A stretch of DNA of 64,000 bases, from positions 992,001-1,056,000 of the forward strand of contig NZ_CP046803.1 of assembly GCF_009763805.1 (NCBI RefSeq), read 5' to 3'. This DNA comes from Vibrio cidicii. GTDB taxonomy: Bacteria > Pseudomonadota > Gammaproteobacteria > Enterobacterales > Vibrionaceae. How positions within the stretch are numbered: the stretch's first letter is position 1; every line of letters starts with the position of its first letter. The notes beneath the pieces were generated by a model. The model saw only the letters and a list, made by a program, of their open reading frames with translations, was not told where the DNA came from and did not search any database. Positions 18,501 to 28,282 of the stretch are shown here, one piece after another. The position numbers and the translations under genes are program-made.

Positions 18501-19640
18501 GAATATTAACGAGCGAGCTGGAAGAATCAGTCCATTCTTTACCTGATTGTTCATGCTGTTGGCGGATTTCAACTGGTAAAATCTGAATTGAGCCACCGGC
18601 ATTGATTTTGAGTACCCCTTGGGAATCAAGAAGCCCCCTTGAATGATGGTTTCACCAGCGGTCTCAATTTTTAGAGAGTCAATACCAAGAATCGTGGCAA
18701 AATTGGCACCAAGTTCAGAAAATCCGTGTTGGTAAGTATGTCGATACACTAGTGTTTTATTGACTAATCTATTGGCAATAAGTTGAGTGTCACGGCCAGA
18801 TATGGTCCCACTTAAGTTATGCAACTCACCTGTCTTTATTTTGGTGGTGCCATTGGATGACACCGTCCCATTTCTATTTATAAAGGTGTTGTAAGCTTGT
18901 ATATACAACTCTCGATCAGCAATCACCTCACCACCATCAACAAGGAAATGATCGGTTTCGATATGTCCATTTACAACTTGTAATGTGGTTTTATCAACTT
19001 TTGTTGCGATCGTCGCTTTCGTTAAATAGACAAATGGAACAACGACTTTTTTGCCGTTGCTTAGTGTCCGTGCTTCAGGCCAAATCATATCTTGAGATAA
19101 GTTGTTGATTTGTGACTGAGTGAGCGGCTGCCCTAGTTTTATAGTCGGGTTCTGCTCAAACCAACGCACTCCATTTTTATACAACTGTCTGACCATTCCA
19201 TTTAAGCCCTGATGGGTTCTGTCGTCATCGCCATTGGTTGATGAAATATAACTGCGATTCAGCAATTGATTTAGTTGCAGGCGTATAACATCTCTTTCAA
19301 CAAAGGGTGTACCAATATATAGCGGCCTTTCGGACTGATTACTGCCGCTGTGCCAAGTTGCACTAGCGGTTCTTTGAGGAGAGCGAGATTTCACTTCAGT
19401 ATAGAAATAATCAAATCCGTCAAAGATATCAGGAAGAGCTGAAGTATGAACTGACTTGTAGTAACTGCTTTTAGCAGACTCAATTAGTTGATATCTCATC
19501 GAGGTTTGCAGGGCTTCTTCAATATCGCTAAGTTCTGCAACATTCCTAGCATAAGCGAAAGAGGGCACCACCGATTGTGCAGTTACCGTTGCAAGTAAAA
19601 TCGCAGAAGTTAAATGGTTTAGTTTTGTGCGTTTATTCAT
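15583..19640 (-). CDS. CdiA-like polymorphic toxin with its own signal peptide (frameshifted in this sequence)
   Basis: 1352 aa if one base is added to the CCCCC run at 18634-18638; as given it splits into 19640-18465 and 18492-15583. AAGGAG stands before the ATG. Sec signal peptide (to about FAYA/RN), but no TPS secretion domain. A long stretch of haemagglutinin-type sequence leads to a DUF637-like segment (LTPAGMAILSLAVAVATGG), a Gly/Ala-rich pretoxin region, and AEHNAL in the place of the VENN motif. The C-terminus carries RFDFIYVDEKSG...ILEAKG, a D...ExK pattern of PD-(D/E)xK nucleases. Probable role: contact-dependent or secreted DNase toxin. The nuclease call is inferred from motif only. 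Confidence 0.72.
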
Positions 19641-19651
19641 TGCCTAACTCC

Positions 19652-22177
19652 TTATAATTTTCCGTAGGTAATGTTGCCGGTTTGAATGATCCCATCGGAG
19701 TTGACAATGCCGTTATTGACACCTCTTACAGAGAGAGAACCTTGGTGTAAATAAAAGAGTGCGGGTACTTGATCGGTGTTCTCTTGAGAAAGTAGTTTTT
19801 CGGAAGTGGTTGTCCAATGTTTACTCTTTCTTTTTATGCATTTACCAAATACTCGTCGAGAGCAGTAATTTTGATAATGTTGCGTTGTCGTGCTTTCTAT
19901 CTTGGACTTCTGCAATAAAATTCCAAGGTTTTTTAATTCAGATAATGCGCCAGTAAAATGACCTAACACTTCAATATTTCCTGCTTCATTATACAATTTC
20001 GCAGGTTGGTTATTATGAGATTGAATTAATAAGTTATTTCCCACAAGTATTCTTGGTACTGGGCTTAACGTAGTTAAGTACTGCTGTTTTTTTAGTATGG
20101 TGACTTTCCTATTATTTGTAGATAATGGTGGAATAAATTCTTTGCATTTTTTTTCGATACTCTCTAATTCTTCTAAAAATTCAAGGATATTATTGTGACC
20201 TCTGCCAAGATACTGAAACTCTAGTGTGTTTATCTTATCTCTTATTTCTGAGAAATTAATTTTATATGAACTTATTATACTTTTTTCTAAACTAATACAT
20301 TCTGGTGTAATAGGTCTTTCTGGCTCCCAAGGAACCTCAAGTGTTTCAGTGTTTCCTGAAATGTAATAGCGCTCATTTCTAATCGATGGTGAAAGCATTG
20401 ATAAGTTTCCGTTGAGAACCTCAATGCTACTTGAGCCATTTCTAATTTCCGTTGTAGATTTTATATTTAAATTGTTTTCAGCGATAATTGATACGTCACT
20501 AGAATCACTAATAGTGATTAAATCGTCATTAGGGTTACGGTTCTCATTTCTTAGATGTCTATTTTTGTAATCCTCTAGGTTAGAAAAAATATCCATTTTA
20601 GGATTAGAGTTAATGATTTTATTTGCGTTTAAGGCAACGCTAAAACCAAGGATATGGGCCTGCCTATCTTCTTTTTTATGATACTTTCTGTGAAGTAAAG
20701 AGCATTGGTAAGTACTGCTATTCGAAATAAGGCCTGCACCTAAGCCGAGGTCGATTTTATCTTTAGGTATATGAATGTTACCTTGTCCCCACTTTGGCGA
20801 ATCAAAGAGTCTCGGATCTTCGCATTCCCAAGGTGTTGTGATGCCATTTTCTATTGTGTTTTTGCTGTTAATTGCGATATTACTACCCACAATCAATCCG
20901 CTGTGGCTGTTAACCATATTTCCTTGTGCATCAATAAAAATATCATTTTTAGCCATAAGCTCTCCGCCTTTATTTTTGTAGTCTATGGCAGCGATAGAAA
21001 TATCATTGGAGGAGATAAGGCCTAGATTTAGAATTTTGTGAGCAGCAATGAGCTTTGTATTATCGGCAATTATACTCTCATGTTTAAATGATGGACTCGG
21101 CTTGATGTCAATATTTTTCGCTTCAATATGTACTGAGCTTTCAGATGTTACCCATGAATCTTCCATGACGATGTCACTGAACGATGATATTTTTATGTGG
21201 CCTTGTGATAATACTGGGGAACCTGAAAATTGTGTTAATACTTTAATATTAGAGAGAGTAGAGATTGATGGTTCATATTTTTCTTTATTTATAAGAGGAA
21301 AATAAATACTTCCGTTATTATGAATAAACACTCCACTAGCTAAAATCGGTTTTTTTATGGTTAAACTGTTTAGATTAGAGGTGCCTTTTTCTACAAAAAT
21401 ATCGTGATTAATATAGTTAACGGTATTGTTTCCAGCGATGAGCATCACATTTGTCTGAGCGGCTGTTTTATTGCCTTTGGGATCGATGGCGTAAGAGCCA
21501 TCTCCGGTCATACTGACTTTATCAAGTGTGTTTATTGGAGCTGAAAGATCGATATTGGCCGCAATAATATCCACGATATCAGCACCAGATGTGGTCAACC
21601 CTTTGTTCTTTATTGCCACGTAGCTAGTTGCTTTGATTTTTTTATTTCTCGTGTCATATGTTCCACCTACAAACGTCACTCGGCCGACGTTTTTAAATGA
21701 ACAACTATCACAAGTAATGCCTGAAGGGCTGACCAAGACCAGATCTGAGCGTTTGCCTAGCACTTCTAAGTCTCCAATGATCATGGGAGAACTCGCTTGG
21801 TTAATTAGAATTGTTAGATTGGATGGTTTATTGAGGTTGCTGTTTAGGTGCGGGTTATTGATAATCGCTAGTTTTATACCATTAGCGTTTAAGCCTTTGA
21901 AGGTAGTAATCGTTTCGTCACTTGATGTAGATATAGGAGAAATAGTGGTCCAAGTTTTACCATTAGAGGTCTCTAACTTACCTAATGTTTCTGGGTTGAT
22001 TGTTTGAATCTGCGGTGTGGGTACACTGGGTTTTAATGTGAGAAAGCCGCTGTGTCCCCCAAAATTGAGTTCAATTCTGTGTTCATCTTGTTTGCTTGCT
22101 GCATGTGCACTTGTTGTCATCGCTAGGCTTAAGACTACCGACATGCTAATAATACTACGAATCATAATGGTTCTCAT
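19652..22177 (-). CDS. Short TpsA-like exoprotein with filamentous-haemagglutinin secretion domain
   Basis: 841 aa. Signal peptide at residues about 1-27 (TTSAHA/ASK). The TPS domain signature appears as PMIIGDLEVLGKRSDLVLVSPSGITCDSCSF, split here as LVSPSGITCDSC, close to the NPSGItC motif of TpsA/CdiA proteins. Asn/Ser/Ile-rich beta-helix sequence follows. It stops 11 bases before the toxin gene, so the two form an operon. No TpsB/CdiB transporter gene is present in the window. At 841 aa it is short for a TpsA adhesin. The gene is clearly AT-richer than its mal neighbours, suggesting horizontal transfer. An alternative start is Met5. Confidence 0.75.
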   Translation of the reverse strand: MRTIMIRSIISMSVVLSLAMTTSAHAASKQDEHRIELNFGGHSGFLTLKPSVPTPQIQTINPETLGKLETSNGKTWTTISPISTSSDETITTFKGLNANGIKLAIINNPHLNSNLNKPSNLTILINQASSPMIIGDLEVLGKRSDLVLVSPSGITCDSCSFKNVGRVTFVGGTYDTRNKKIKATSYVAIKNKGLTTSGADIVDIIAANIDLSAPINTLDKVSMTGDGSYAIDPKGNKTAAQTNVMLIAGNNTVNYINHDIFVEKGTSNLNSLTIKKPILASGVFIHNNGSIYFPLINKEKYEPSISTLSNIKVLTQFSGSPVLSQGHIKISSFSDIVMEDSWVTSESSVHIEAKNIDIKPSPSFKHESIIADNTKLIAAHKILNLGLISSNDISIAAIDYKNKGGELMAKNDIFIDAQGNMVNSHSGLIVGSNIAINSKNTIENGITTPWECEDPRLFDSPKWGQGNIHIPKDKIDLGLGAGLISNSSTYQCSLLHRKYHKKEDRQAHILGFSVALNANKIINSNPKMDIFSNLEDYKNRHLRNENRNPNDDLITISDSSDVSIIAENNLNIKSTTEIRNGSSSIEVLNGNLSMLSPSIRNERYYISGNTETLEVPWEPERPITPECISLEKSIISSYKINFSEIRDKINTLEFQYLGRGHNNILEFLEELESIEKKCKEFIPPLSTNNRKVTILKKQQYLTTLSPVPRILVGNNLLIQSHNNQPAKLYNEAGNIEVLGHFTGALSELKNLGILLQKSKIESTTTQHYQNYCSRRVFGKCIKRKSKHWTTTSEKLLSQENTDQVPALFYLHQGSLSVRGVNNGIVNSDGIIQTGNITYGKL

Positions 22178-22385
22178 TAATTTATTTTTTGGGGCGCCAA
22201 TGCTAGTGGAATTTATGCATGCAATCTCATTGTTTTTCTTATAAATGTGACATATGCAACGATTGATATTAATGAGTGACGAATGTTTGCTCTTGTTTAG
22301 ATGGCGCTTAATTAGATGTTTATTTATTGAATTAGAAATGAGGGATAAAATTTAGAAGTCTAGTTTTAGCACATAGGGATAATCA

Positions 22386-22414
22386 ACCAAGGCCGAACCC
22401 AGTTCGGCCTTGGT
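22386..22414 (-). terminator. Hairpin downstream of malT
   Basis: Perfect 13-bp stem ACCAAGGCCGAAC (22386-22398) with GTTCGGCCTTGGT (22402-22414), 15 bases after the malT stop on the minus strand. The T run after it is weak (TTGATT). Confidence 0.7.
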
Positions 22415-22428
22415 GGTTCGAGTCGTTC

Positions 22429-25137
22429 CTAATACCCCATCAGTTGCAACAGGCTTTCGGCGGTGGTGATCGCCTCGCGGCGGTTAGCGATATTGAGCTT
22501 TTGATACAAGTTGCGAATGTGGGTTTTGATGGTCGTGCCAGCCACATCCAGCTCTTGTGCTATCTGCTCGTTGCTAAAGCCAGAATAGATCAGCCCCAAC
22601 ACTTGCCATTCACGTTGGGTGAGCGGGCTGGTGCGCACTAACTCCGGCACATTCGGGTGAGTGACCAGTTTTTCGACAAACTCTTCATCAAAATGAATCG
22701 AACGGCTGCGCTGGCTCGATGAGATATCTTTCATCAGTTGCTGCGCGCGGTGACGTTCCAGATCGCCGAGCTCGTGACGGTTGGTCAGTTTTTCTAGTAA
22801 GTTGCCAATGGTCGCCCCGTCAATTAAGAAGTTCCCCACCATACCCGTCTGGTTGGTGAGCACTAACGCCTCTTTAAGCAGCGATTTGGCTTGTTCTTCG
22901 TCTTTCTGCTGGACTGCGTAAATCGCTTCAACAATTAGGTTGCGATTTTTGTCGGTGATTAAACGTGAGCGGTTCGCTTCACTTTGCAGAAAATCGAGTG
23001 CCTGACGCGCTTCTGAGTATTGACCAAGATTGATGTGCGCACGGGCGATGTTGCGCCACTGCAATTGACAGAAGTGGTTGCTGGCGGTTTCCGGACGAAC
23101 CGCACTGTTGAGCCACTCTTGCGTTGCTGTCATGTTGCCCTTGGCTTGCCAATACAAGATCAGCGAAAGCGAGGCGTTGGCGGTCCAGTCGACGTGATAG
23201 GTAGACTGTTTCATTAAATGCTGGATGTGCTCGATGAACTTACCGGCGCGATCCAGCTCACCGCGACCAATGGCAATACGCGCCAACATCGAGTAGCTGT
23301 GTAAGTGCTTACTTGGCGCGTGATTTTCGAGGATCTGTAGTCCTTTGTAAGCGCACTCTTCGGCTTCGTCTAGGCGGTTCCAACACCACAGTACTTGCGC
23401 CCGAATGCGCAGCAAAAACTCGTGCAGCGGTACGTGTTGCAACTGCTGATCTTCTATCAATTTAAACGCCGAATCTTGCAGTTCGAATGCCGCTTGCACA
23501 TAACCCTGCGCGATGAGAATTTCACTTTGCTGCAAAATTGCCCACAGCGCCTGATGGTACACTTGGTACTGACGTGCCAGCTTCTCGGTTTGTTGCATCA
23601 TCGGCAGCGCACGGTCCAAGCAGCCAATCACGTGGTTGACTTCGCCGACCACGGAAGTGGCGACAATACGGCTGCGATAGACAGTGGTATCGAGCTGACT
23701 CAGTGCCAGCTCCGCCAGCTCCAGCGCTTTTTGCGGTTCATTGTTATTGATCGCCACTTGCGCCAGCAGCGCATTGGCTTGGCCTTGGTAGTGAATGTCG
23801 AGGTCAATATTGCGCTTTTTGTGCTCATTTTCCGCTTCCGCGAGCAAGGTGCCGACTTGATTGTAGCGGTGCTGACTTTGTGCCAGCCAAGCGCGCAACA
23901 TGGTCAGTTTGGGGTCGCTAAACAGCAAGTCTTTATCGAGCAAGTTGATCGCCGCTTCTAAGGTTGAGAGCTCACCTTGGTGGAACATTTTCCAGCCGTA
24001 CTCGTTGAGGATCTCCGCCACCAGTTCGCCGTCGTAGGCGCGCTGTGCATGACGCAGCGCTTGATGGGGCATCTTCTGCTTGAGCCAAGCGATCGCCGCG
24101 TTGCGGTTGAGATCTTGCTCTTGCTGCGGGATGCGCGCCTGACGTTCGTGCGACAAAAACTCGCCAAACAGATTGTGGAAGCGGAACCAGTTTTGTTCCC
24201 CCTCCAGCGGATAGATAAACAGGCCATAGCGGTTGAGCGATTCAATCATGCCTAGCGCATCTTCGCGCTGGGTGAGCGCGTAGACCAGTTCATCGTTGAA
24301 ATGATCGAGCACCGACACCTGCATCAGAAACTGGCGCGTCTCTTTATCGAGCAGATCAAAAACCTCTTCCACCAGATAATCCCACAAGTGAGCGTGGTTA
24401 AAATGCGAGACCGATTCAGCCGATTGCGCCAAGGTGCGCTTTTGGTGCTGCGCTTGCAGCGCGATCAATTGCAGCGCCGATGGCCAACCTTCAACGTAAA
24501 TACGGAGGTTATTGGCGGTATCTTCGTCTATCCCGTCGCTAACGCGCTGATTAAAAAAGCGCGTGGTCTCTTCGGTGTCAAAGGCGAGCATCTCATTGCC
24601 AATCTCAATCATCAGATCGCGCACGCGCAAATTAGCGGTACCGAGTGGCGGATTGGCGCGGCTCGTCACCACTAAGGTGACGTTATCCGGCATGTGTTTG
24701 AGGAAAAAGCGCATCGCCTCGTGGATCTCGTCGTTGGTAATGACGTGATAGTCATCCAACACCACGTAGCACTCTTGATGAAAATCGCTCATCTCCGAGA
24801 ATACGTCACTAAAGAGTGAACGGAGCGAGGAAAATTGGCGTTTTTCGGCCTGTTTGAGCGCGTTGGCGCACTGGCCATTGGTGGCTTTATTCAGCGCTTG
24901 CAGCAGATAGTTTACAAAGCGGAAGCCATCGTTATCACTGTCGTCGACACTGTACCAGCCGACATGCGTTTTATCGGCTAACCACTGCGCGGCCATGGTG
25001 GTTTTTCCGTAACCTGCAGGCGAGCGAAACAGCACCAATTTGTAGTGTGGTGCTTGCTGTAGCAGATCCAGCACTCTGGGACGCACAATGGCGTTATGCA
25101 GTCGTCCTGGGCGCGTGAGTTTAGAAGGAATCCACAT
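22429..25137 (-). CDS. malT: MalT, ATP-dependent activator of maltose genes
   Basis: 902 aa, the normal size of MalT. The N-terminal STAND ATPase has Walker [10 protein letters not shown] (about residues 39-47) and the segment [10 protein letters not shown] winged-helix and TPR-like sensor region follows. The C-terminal LuxR-type HTH reads [21 protein letters not shown] and [12 protein letters not shown]. With ATP and maltotriose it activates mal promoters. It is divergent from malP, whose upstream region carries MalT-box-like and CRP sites. It starts with [10 protein letters not shown], matching the family N-terminus. Confidence 0.96.
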   Translation of the reverse strand: MWIPSKLTRPGRLHNAIVRPRVLDLLQQAPHYKLVLFRSPAGYGKTTMAAQWLADKTHVGWYSVDDSDNDGFRFVNYLLQALNKATNGQCANALKQAEKRQFSSLRSLFSDVFSEMSDFHQECYVVLDDYHVITNDEIHEAMRFFLKHMPDNVTLVVTSRANPPLGTANLRVRDLMIEIGNEMLAFDTEETTRFFNQRVSDGIDEDTANNLRIYVEGWPSALQLIALQAQHQKRTLAQSAESVSHFNHAHLWDYLVEEVFDLLDKETRQFLMQVSVLDHFNDELVYALTQREDALGMIESLNRYGLFIYPLEGEQNWFRFHNLFGEFLSHERQARIPQQEQDLNRNAAIAWLKQKMPHQALRHAQRAYDGELVAEILNEYGWKMFHQGELSTLEAAINLLDKDLLFSDPKLTMLRAWLAQSQHRYNQVGTLLAEAENEHKKRNIDLDIHYQGQANALLAQVAINNNEPQKALELAELALSQLDTTVYRSRIVATSVVGEVNHVIGCLDRALPMMQQTEKLARQYQVYHQALWAILQQSEILIAQGYVQAAFELQDSAFKLIEDQQLQHVPLHEFLLRIRAQVLWCWNRLDEAEECAYKGLQILENHAPSKHLHSYSMLARIAIGRGELDRAGKFIEHIQHLMKQSTYHVDWTANASLSLILYWQAKGNMTATQEWLNSAVRPETASNHFCQLQWRNIARAHINLGQYSEARQALDFLQSEANRSRLITDKNRNLIVEAIYAVQQKDEEQAKSLLKEALVLTNQTGMVGNFLIDGATIGNLLEKLTNRHELGDLERHRAQQLMKDISSSQRSRSIHFDEEFVEKLVTHPNVPELVRTSPLTQREWQVLGLIYSGFSNEQIAQELDVAGTTIKTHIRNLYQKLNIANRREAITTAESLLQLMGY

Positions 25138-25410
25138 CGTTAACTGTCCTTATTTTGGCGGTGTCCGCAGCGAAGACACCGTAAAAACGGGCGAACAAAA
25201 ATTAGTCAATTTGCTCGATTTGTCCGGCATGTTACGTTAAACAAAAGACGAAAGACTTTGATCCACTTCCTAATTCTCAAGAGCTGATGCTTTTCACGCC
25301 AACTACGCCCCGTTTTTGTGAACTATATCAATATTAATCTCTATTTTCAGTCTAGATTTAAATACGGCTGCGCAACATTTTGTAATATTTTTCATTGTTG
25401 GAAAATTTAT

Positions 25411-25426
25411 TGTGATCGGTTTTACA
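25411..25426 (+). promoter_or_regulatory. CRP site, malT-malP intergenic region (first)
   Basis: TGTGA-N6-TTACA, matching nine of the ten key bases. It lies 274 bases from the malT start and 264 bases from the malP start. The 552-base intergenic region (25138-25689) is otherwise AT-rich around it, with no further gene seen. Confidence 0.6.
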
Positions 25427-25497
25427 TAAATGGATTTTAGAAAATTGCCTGTCAATCACAGCGTCATGTTTCTCTTTTAAGGTGATTGAGTGATGGC

Positions 25498-25513
25498 TGT
25501 GATCTTGGTCACT
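25498..25513 (+). promoter_or_regulatory. CRP site, malT-malP intergenic region (second)
   Basis: TGTGATCTTGGTCACT, a near-perfect CRP palindrome (TGTGA-N6-TCACT), 75 bases before the predicted MalT boxes. In enterobacteria malT transcription is CRP-dependent; the same is likely here. Confidence 0.7.
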
Positions 25514-25570
25514 GCAATCTGGTTGCTGAGGTTGATTGGTGAGAGACAGATCACTAACTCATCGCTGGTC

Positions 25571-25623
25571 CCCCCTCTACGCCCTGACCCCTCCTCCCGT
25601 AAAGGCCCAAAAATGGGAGGATG
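25571..25623 (+). promoter_or_regulatory. MalT-box-like elements before malP
   Basis: The complement of 25590-25599 reads CGGGAGGAGG, nine of ten with the MalT box GGGGA(T/G)GAGG. TGGGAGGATG at 25614-25623 matches eight of ten in the direct sense. A C-rich stretch at 25571-25577 may be a third, weaker copy. The cluster lies 67-120 bases before the malP start, as expected for MalT-activated promoters. Confidence 0.55.
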
Positions 25624-25689
25624 TTTATTCATTGCCATCCATGCACGATGTACCGCAGATGGATTAGAACCAAAGGTGAGATTTCTCTA

Positions 25690-28143
25690 ATGAAACCTAC
25701 TCAACAAAAACAGTTCGACAAAGTGTCGTTCCAAGAAAGTGTCAAAAAACACCTCTCAGCAACTTACGCCCACACGCTAGAAAACGCCGATAGCCGCGCT
25801 TGGTATTTGGCGATGGGTCGTGCGCTCGCAGAGCTGACGACTTTCGACTTACTTGCTACCGAAACCGACAAGAAAATTCTTCAAGCTAAGAGCGTTAACT
25901 ATCTTTCTCTAGAATTCCTGATTGGCCGTTTAACCGGTAACAACCTCATCAGCTTAGGTCTGTATGAGCAGATCACCGAGGCGATGGCAGAACTTGGCCA
26001 AAGCCTGACGGATCTGCTGGAAGAAGAACGTGATCCTTCTCTGGGTAACGGTGGTCTTGGTCGTCTCGCGGCGTGTTTCATGGACTCGCTGGCTGCGCAA
26101 GAATTCCCAACCGTGGGTTACGGTTTGCACTACGAGTACGGCTTGTTCAAACAATCTTTTGAAAATGGCCGTCAAAAAGAAGCACCTGATGCTTGGTGTG
26201 GCGTTGAAGGTTACCCATGGGAAGTGGCACGTCCTGAACTGGCGCAACAGATCGGTTTCTACGGCCATGTGGAAGCGTACCAAGAAGATGGCAAAGAGAA
26301 ACGCCGTTGGGTACCGGGCATGCATGTAAAAGCGATGCCGTGGGATCTACCGATCGTTGGTTACGAGAGCGATACGGTTTATCCGCTGCGTTTGTGGGAA
26401 TGTCAGGCGATCGCCCCATTCTCGCTAGAGAGCTTTAACAACGGCAACTACTTTGAAGCGCAGCACGCACTGATCGACGCGGGCAACATCACCAAAGTGT
26501 TGTACCCGAACGACAACCACGAAAAAGGCAAGACACTGCGTTTGATGCAGCAATACTTCCACAGCGCTGCATCGGTACGTGACATTCTGCGTCGCCACGA
26601 AGCGGCGGGTCACGCGCTGGCGGATCTGGCAAAATTTGAAACCATTCAGCTTAACGATACGCACCCAACCATCGCTATCCCTGAGCTAATGCGCATTCTG
26701 ATCGACGAAAAAGGTCTGACTTGGGATGAAGCGTGGGCGATCAGCTCAAAAACGTTCGCTTACACCAACCACACACTACTGCCTGAAGCACTGGAAACGT
26801 GGAGCGAGTCGTTGATTCAGCACCTGCTGCCGCGTCACATGGAGATCATTTACGAGATCAACCACCGCTTCTTGCAAGAAGTTCGTGCCAAATGGCCGGG
26901 TGATGTGGCGAAACAGCAAAAACTGTCGATCATTCAAGAAGGCTTCCACCGTATGGTGCGCATGGCGAACTTGTGTGTGATTGGCTCTTATGCGGTCAAC
27001 GGCGTTGCAGCGCTGCACTCAGAGCTGGTTAAACGTGACCTGTTCCCAGAGTTCAACGAACTGTATCCAACGCGTCTGCAAAACGTGACCAACGGTGTGA
27101 CGCCACGTCGCTGGTTGAAGTTCTGTAACCCAGGTTTGTCTGCGCTGATCTCTGAGAAGATTGGCACGGAGTGGCCAGCTCATCTTGAGCAGCTAGAAGG
27201 CATTGCCAAGTTTGCCGATGACGCTAAGTTCCAAAAGCAATACATGGCGGTTAAGAAAGCCAACAAAGAGCGTTTGGCCAAGTGGGTCAAAGAGAACATG
27301 GGTATTGAGCTAGATACCAATGCGATCTTCGACGTACAGATCAAACGTCTGCATGAGTACAAGCGTCAGCATCTCAACATGCTGCACATCCTGTCTCTGT
27401 ATCATCGTCTACTGAGCGATGCGAACTTCGACATGGCGCCTCGCGTGGTGTTCTTTGCAGCCAAAGCGGCGCCGGGTTACCACTTAGCGAAAGAGATCAT
27501 CTTTGCTATCAACAAGATTGCAGAGAAGGTCAACAATGATCCACGTATCGGCAACAAGCTGAAAGTGGTCTTCATCCCTGACTACCGTGTCAGCATGGCG
27601 GAAATCATCATTCCAGCGGCAGACGTTTCTGAGCAAATCTCAACAGCAGGTAAAGAAGCATCTGGTACCGGCAACATGAAGATGGCGCTTAACGGTGCAC
27701 TGACCATCGGTACCATGGACGGCGCGAACGTGGAGATCCGCGAAGAAGTGGGCGATGACAACATCTACATCTTCGGTTTGGAAGTGGATGGTGTTGAAGC
27801 GCTGAAAGCGAAAGGGTACAACCCGTTTGATTACTACCACGCCGATCCGCTACTCAAAGCATCAATGGATCTGCTGCTGGGTGAGGAGTTCACTCCGGGT
27901 CAACCTGGTCTGCTGCGCGCCACTTACGACAGCCTGCTTGATGGCGGCGACCCATACCTCTGCTTGGCTGACTTCGCCTCTTACGTGCAAGCGCATGAAG
28001 CGATGGACAAACAGTACCGTGACCCAGCGGGTTGGGCGAAGAAAGCGATTTTGAACACCGCCTTGGTTGGCAAGTTTAGCTCAGACCGCTCAATTCGTGA
28101 TTACGTGAACAACATCTGGAAACTCGAAGCGGTTCAGCGTTAA
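25690..28143 (+). CDS. malP: Maltodextrin phosphorylase
   Basis: 817 aa from the ATG at 25690 (AAGGTGAG upstream). The frame is open to 25621, but those 23 codons lie in the promoter region. Phosphorylase family landmarks: LEFLIGRLTGNNL, DPSLGNGGLGRLAACF, LNDTHPTIAIPELMR, and the PLP-lysine motif EASGTGNMKMALNGA near residue 660. It releases glucose 1-phosphate from maltodextrins with PLP and phosphate. First gene of a malP-malQ-glgB series, controlled by MalT and probably CRP. Confidence 0.96.
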   Translation: MKPTQQKQFDKVSFQESVKKHLSATYAHTLENADSRAWYLAMGRALAELTTFDLLATETDKKILQAKSVNYLSLEFLIGRLTGNNLISLGLYEQITEAMAELGQSLTDLLEEERDPSLGNGGLGRLAACFMDSLAAQEFPTVGYGLHYEYGLFKQSFENGRQKEAPDAWCGVEGYPWEVARPELAQQIGFYGHVEAYQEDGKEKRRWVPGMHVKAMPWDLPIVGYESDTVYPLRLWECQAIAPFSLESFNNGNYFEAQHALIDAGNITKVLYPNDNHEKGKTLRLMQQYFHSAASVRDILRRHEAAGHALADLAKFETIQLNDTHPTIAIPELMRILIDEKGLTWDEAWAISSKTFAYTNHTLLPEALETWSESLIQHLLPRHMEIIYEINHRFLQEVRAKWPGDVAKQQKLSIIQEGFHRMVRMANLCVIGSYAVNGVAALHSELVKRDLFPEFNELYPTRLQNVTNGVTPRRWLKFCNPGLSALISEKIGTEWPAHLEQLEGIAKFADDAKFQKQYMAVKKANKERLAKWVKENMGIELDTNAIFDVQIKRLHEYKRQHLNMLHILSLYHRLLSDANFDMAPRVVFFAAKAAPGYHLAKEIIFAINKIAEKVNNDPRIGNKLKVVFIPDYRVSMAEIIIPAADVSEQISTAGKEASGTGNMKMALNGALTIGTMDGANVEIREEVGDDNIYIFGLEVDGVEALKAKGYNPFDYYHADPLLKASMDLLLGEEFTPGQPGLLRATYDSLLDGGDPYLCLADFASYVQAHEAMDKQYRDPAGWAKKAILNTALVGKFSSDRSIRDYVNNIWKLEAVQR

Positions 28144-28150
28144 GCAAAAT

Positions 28151-28179
28151 AACCAAGGTAGCCAACGGCTGCCTTGGTT
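28151..28179 (+). terminator. Hairpin between malP and malQ
   Basis: Stem AACCAAGGTAGCC (28151-28163) with GGCTGCCTTGGTT (28167-28179), one mismatch, then TGTTTAT. It may act as a partial terminator or an RNA-stability element that sets the malP/malQ ratio. Confidence 0.6.
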
Positions 28180-28282
28180 GTTTATCCACGACTTGGTTGT
28201 TTATCTAAGAATTAAATAACAACACTAATTGCAGCAATAAAACCCTACATTGAAGGCTTGAGAAGTACCTTCGGAGAAAGCG

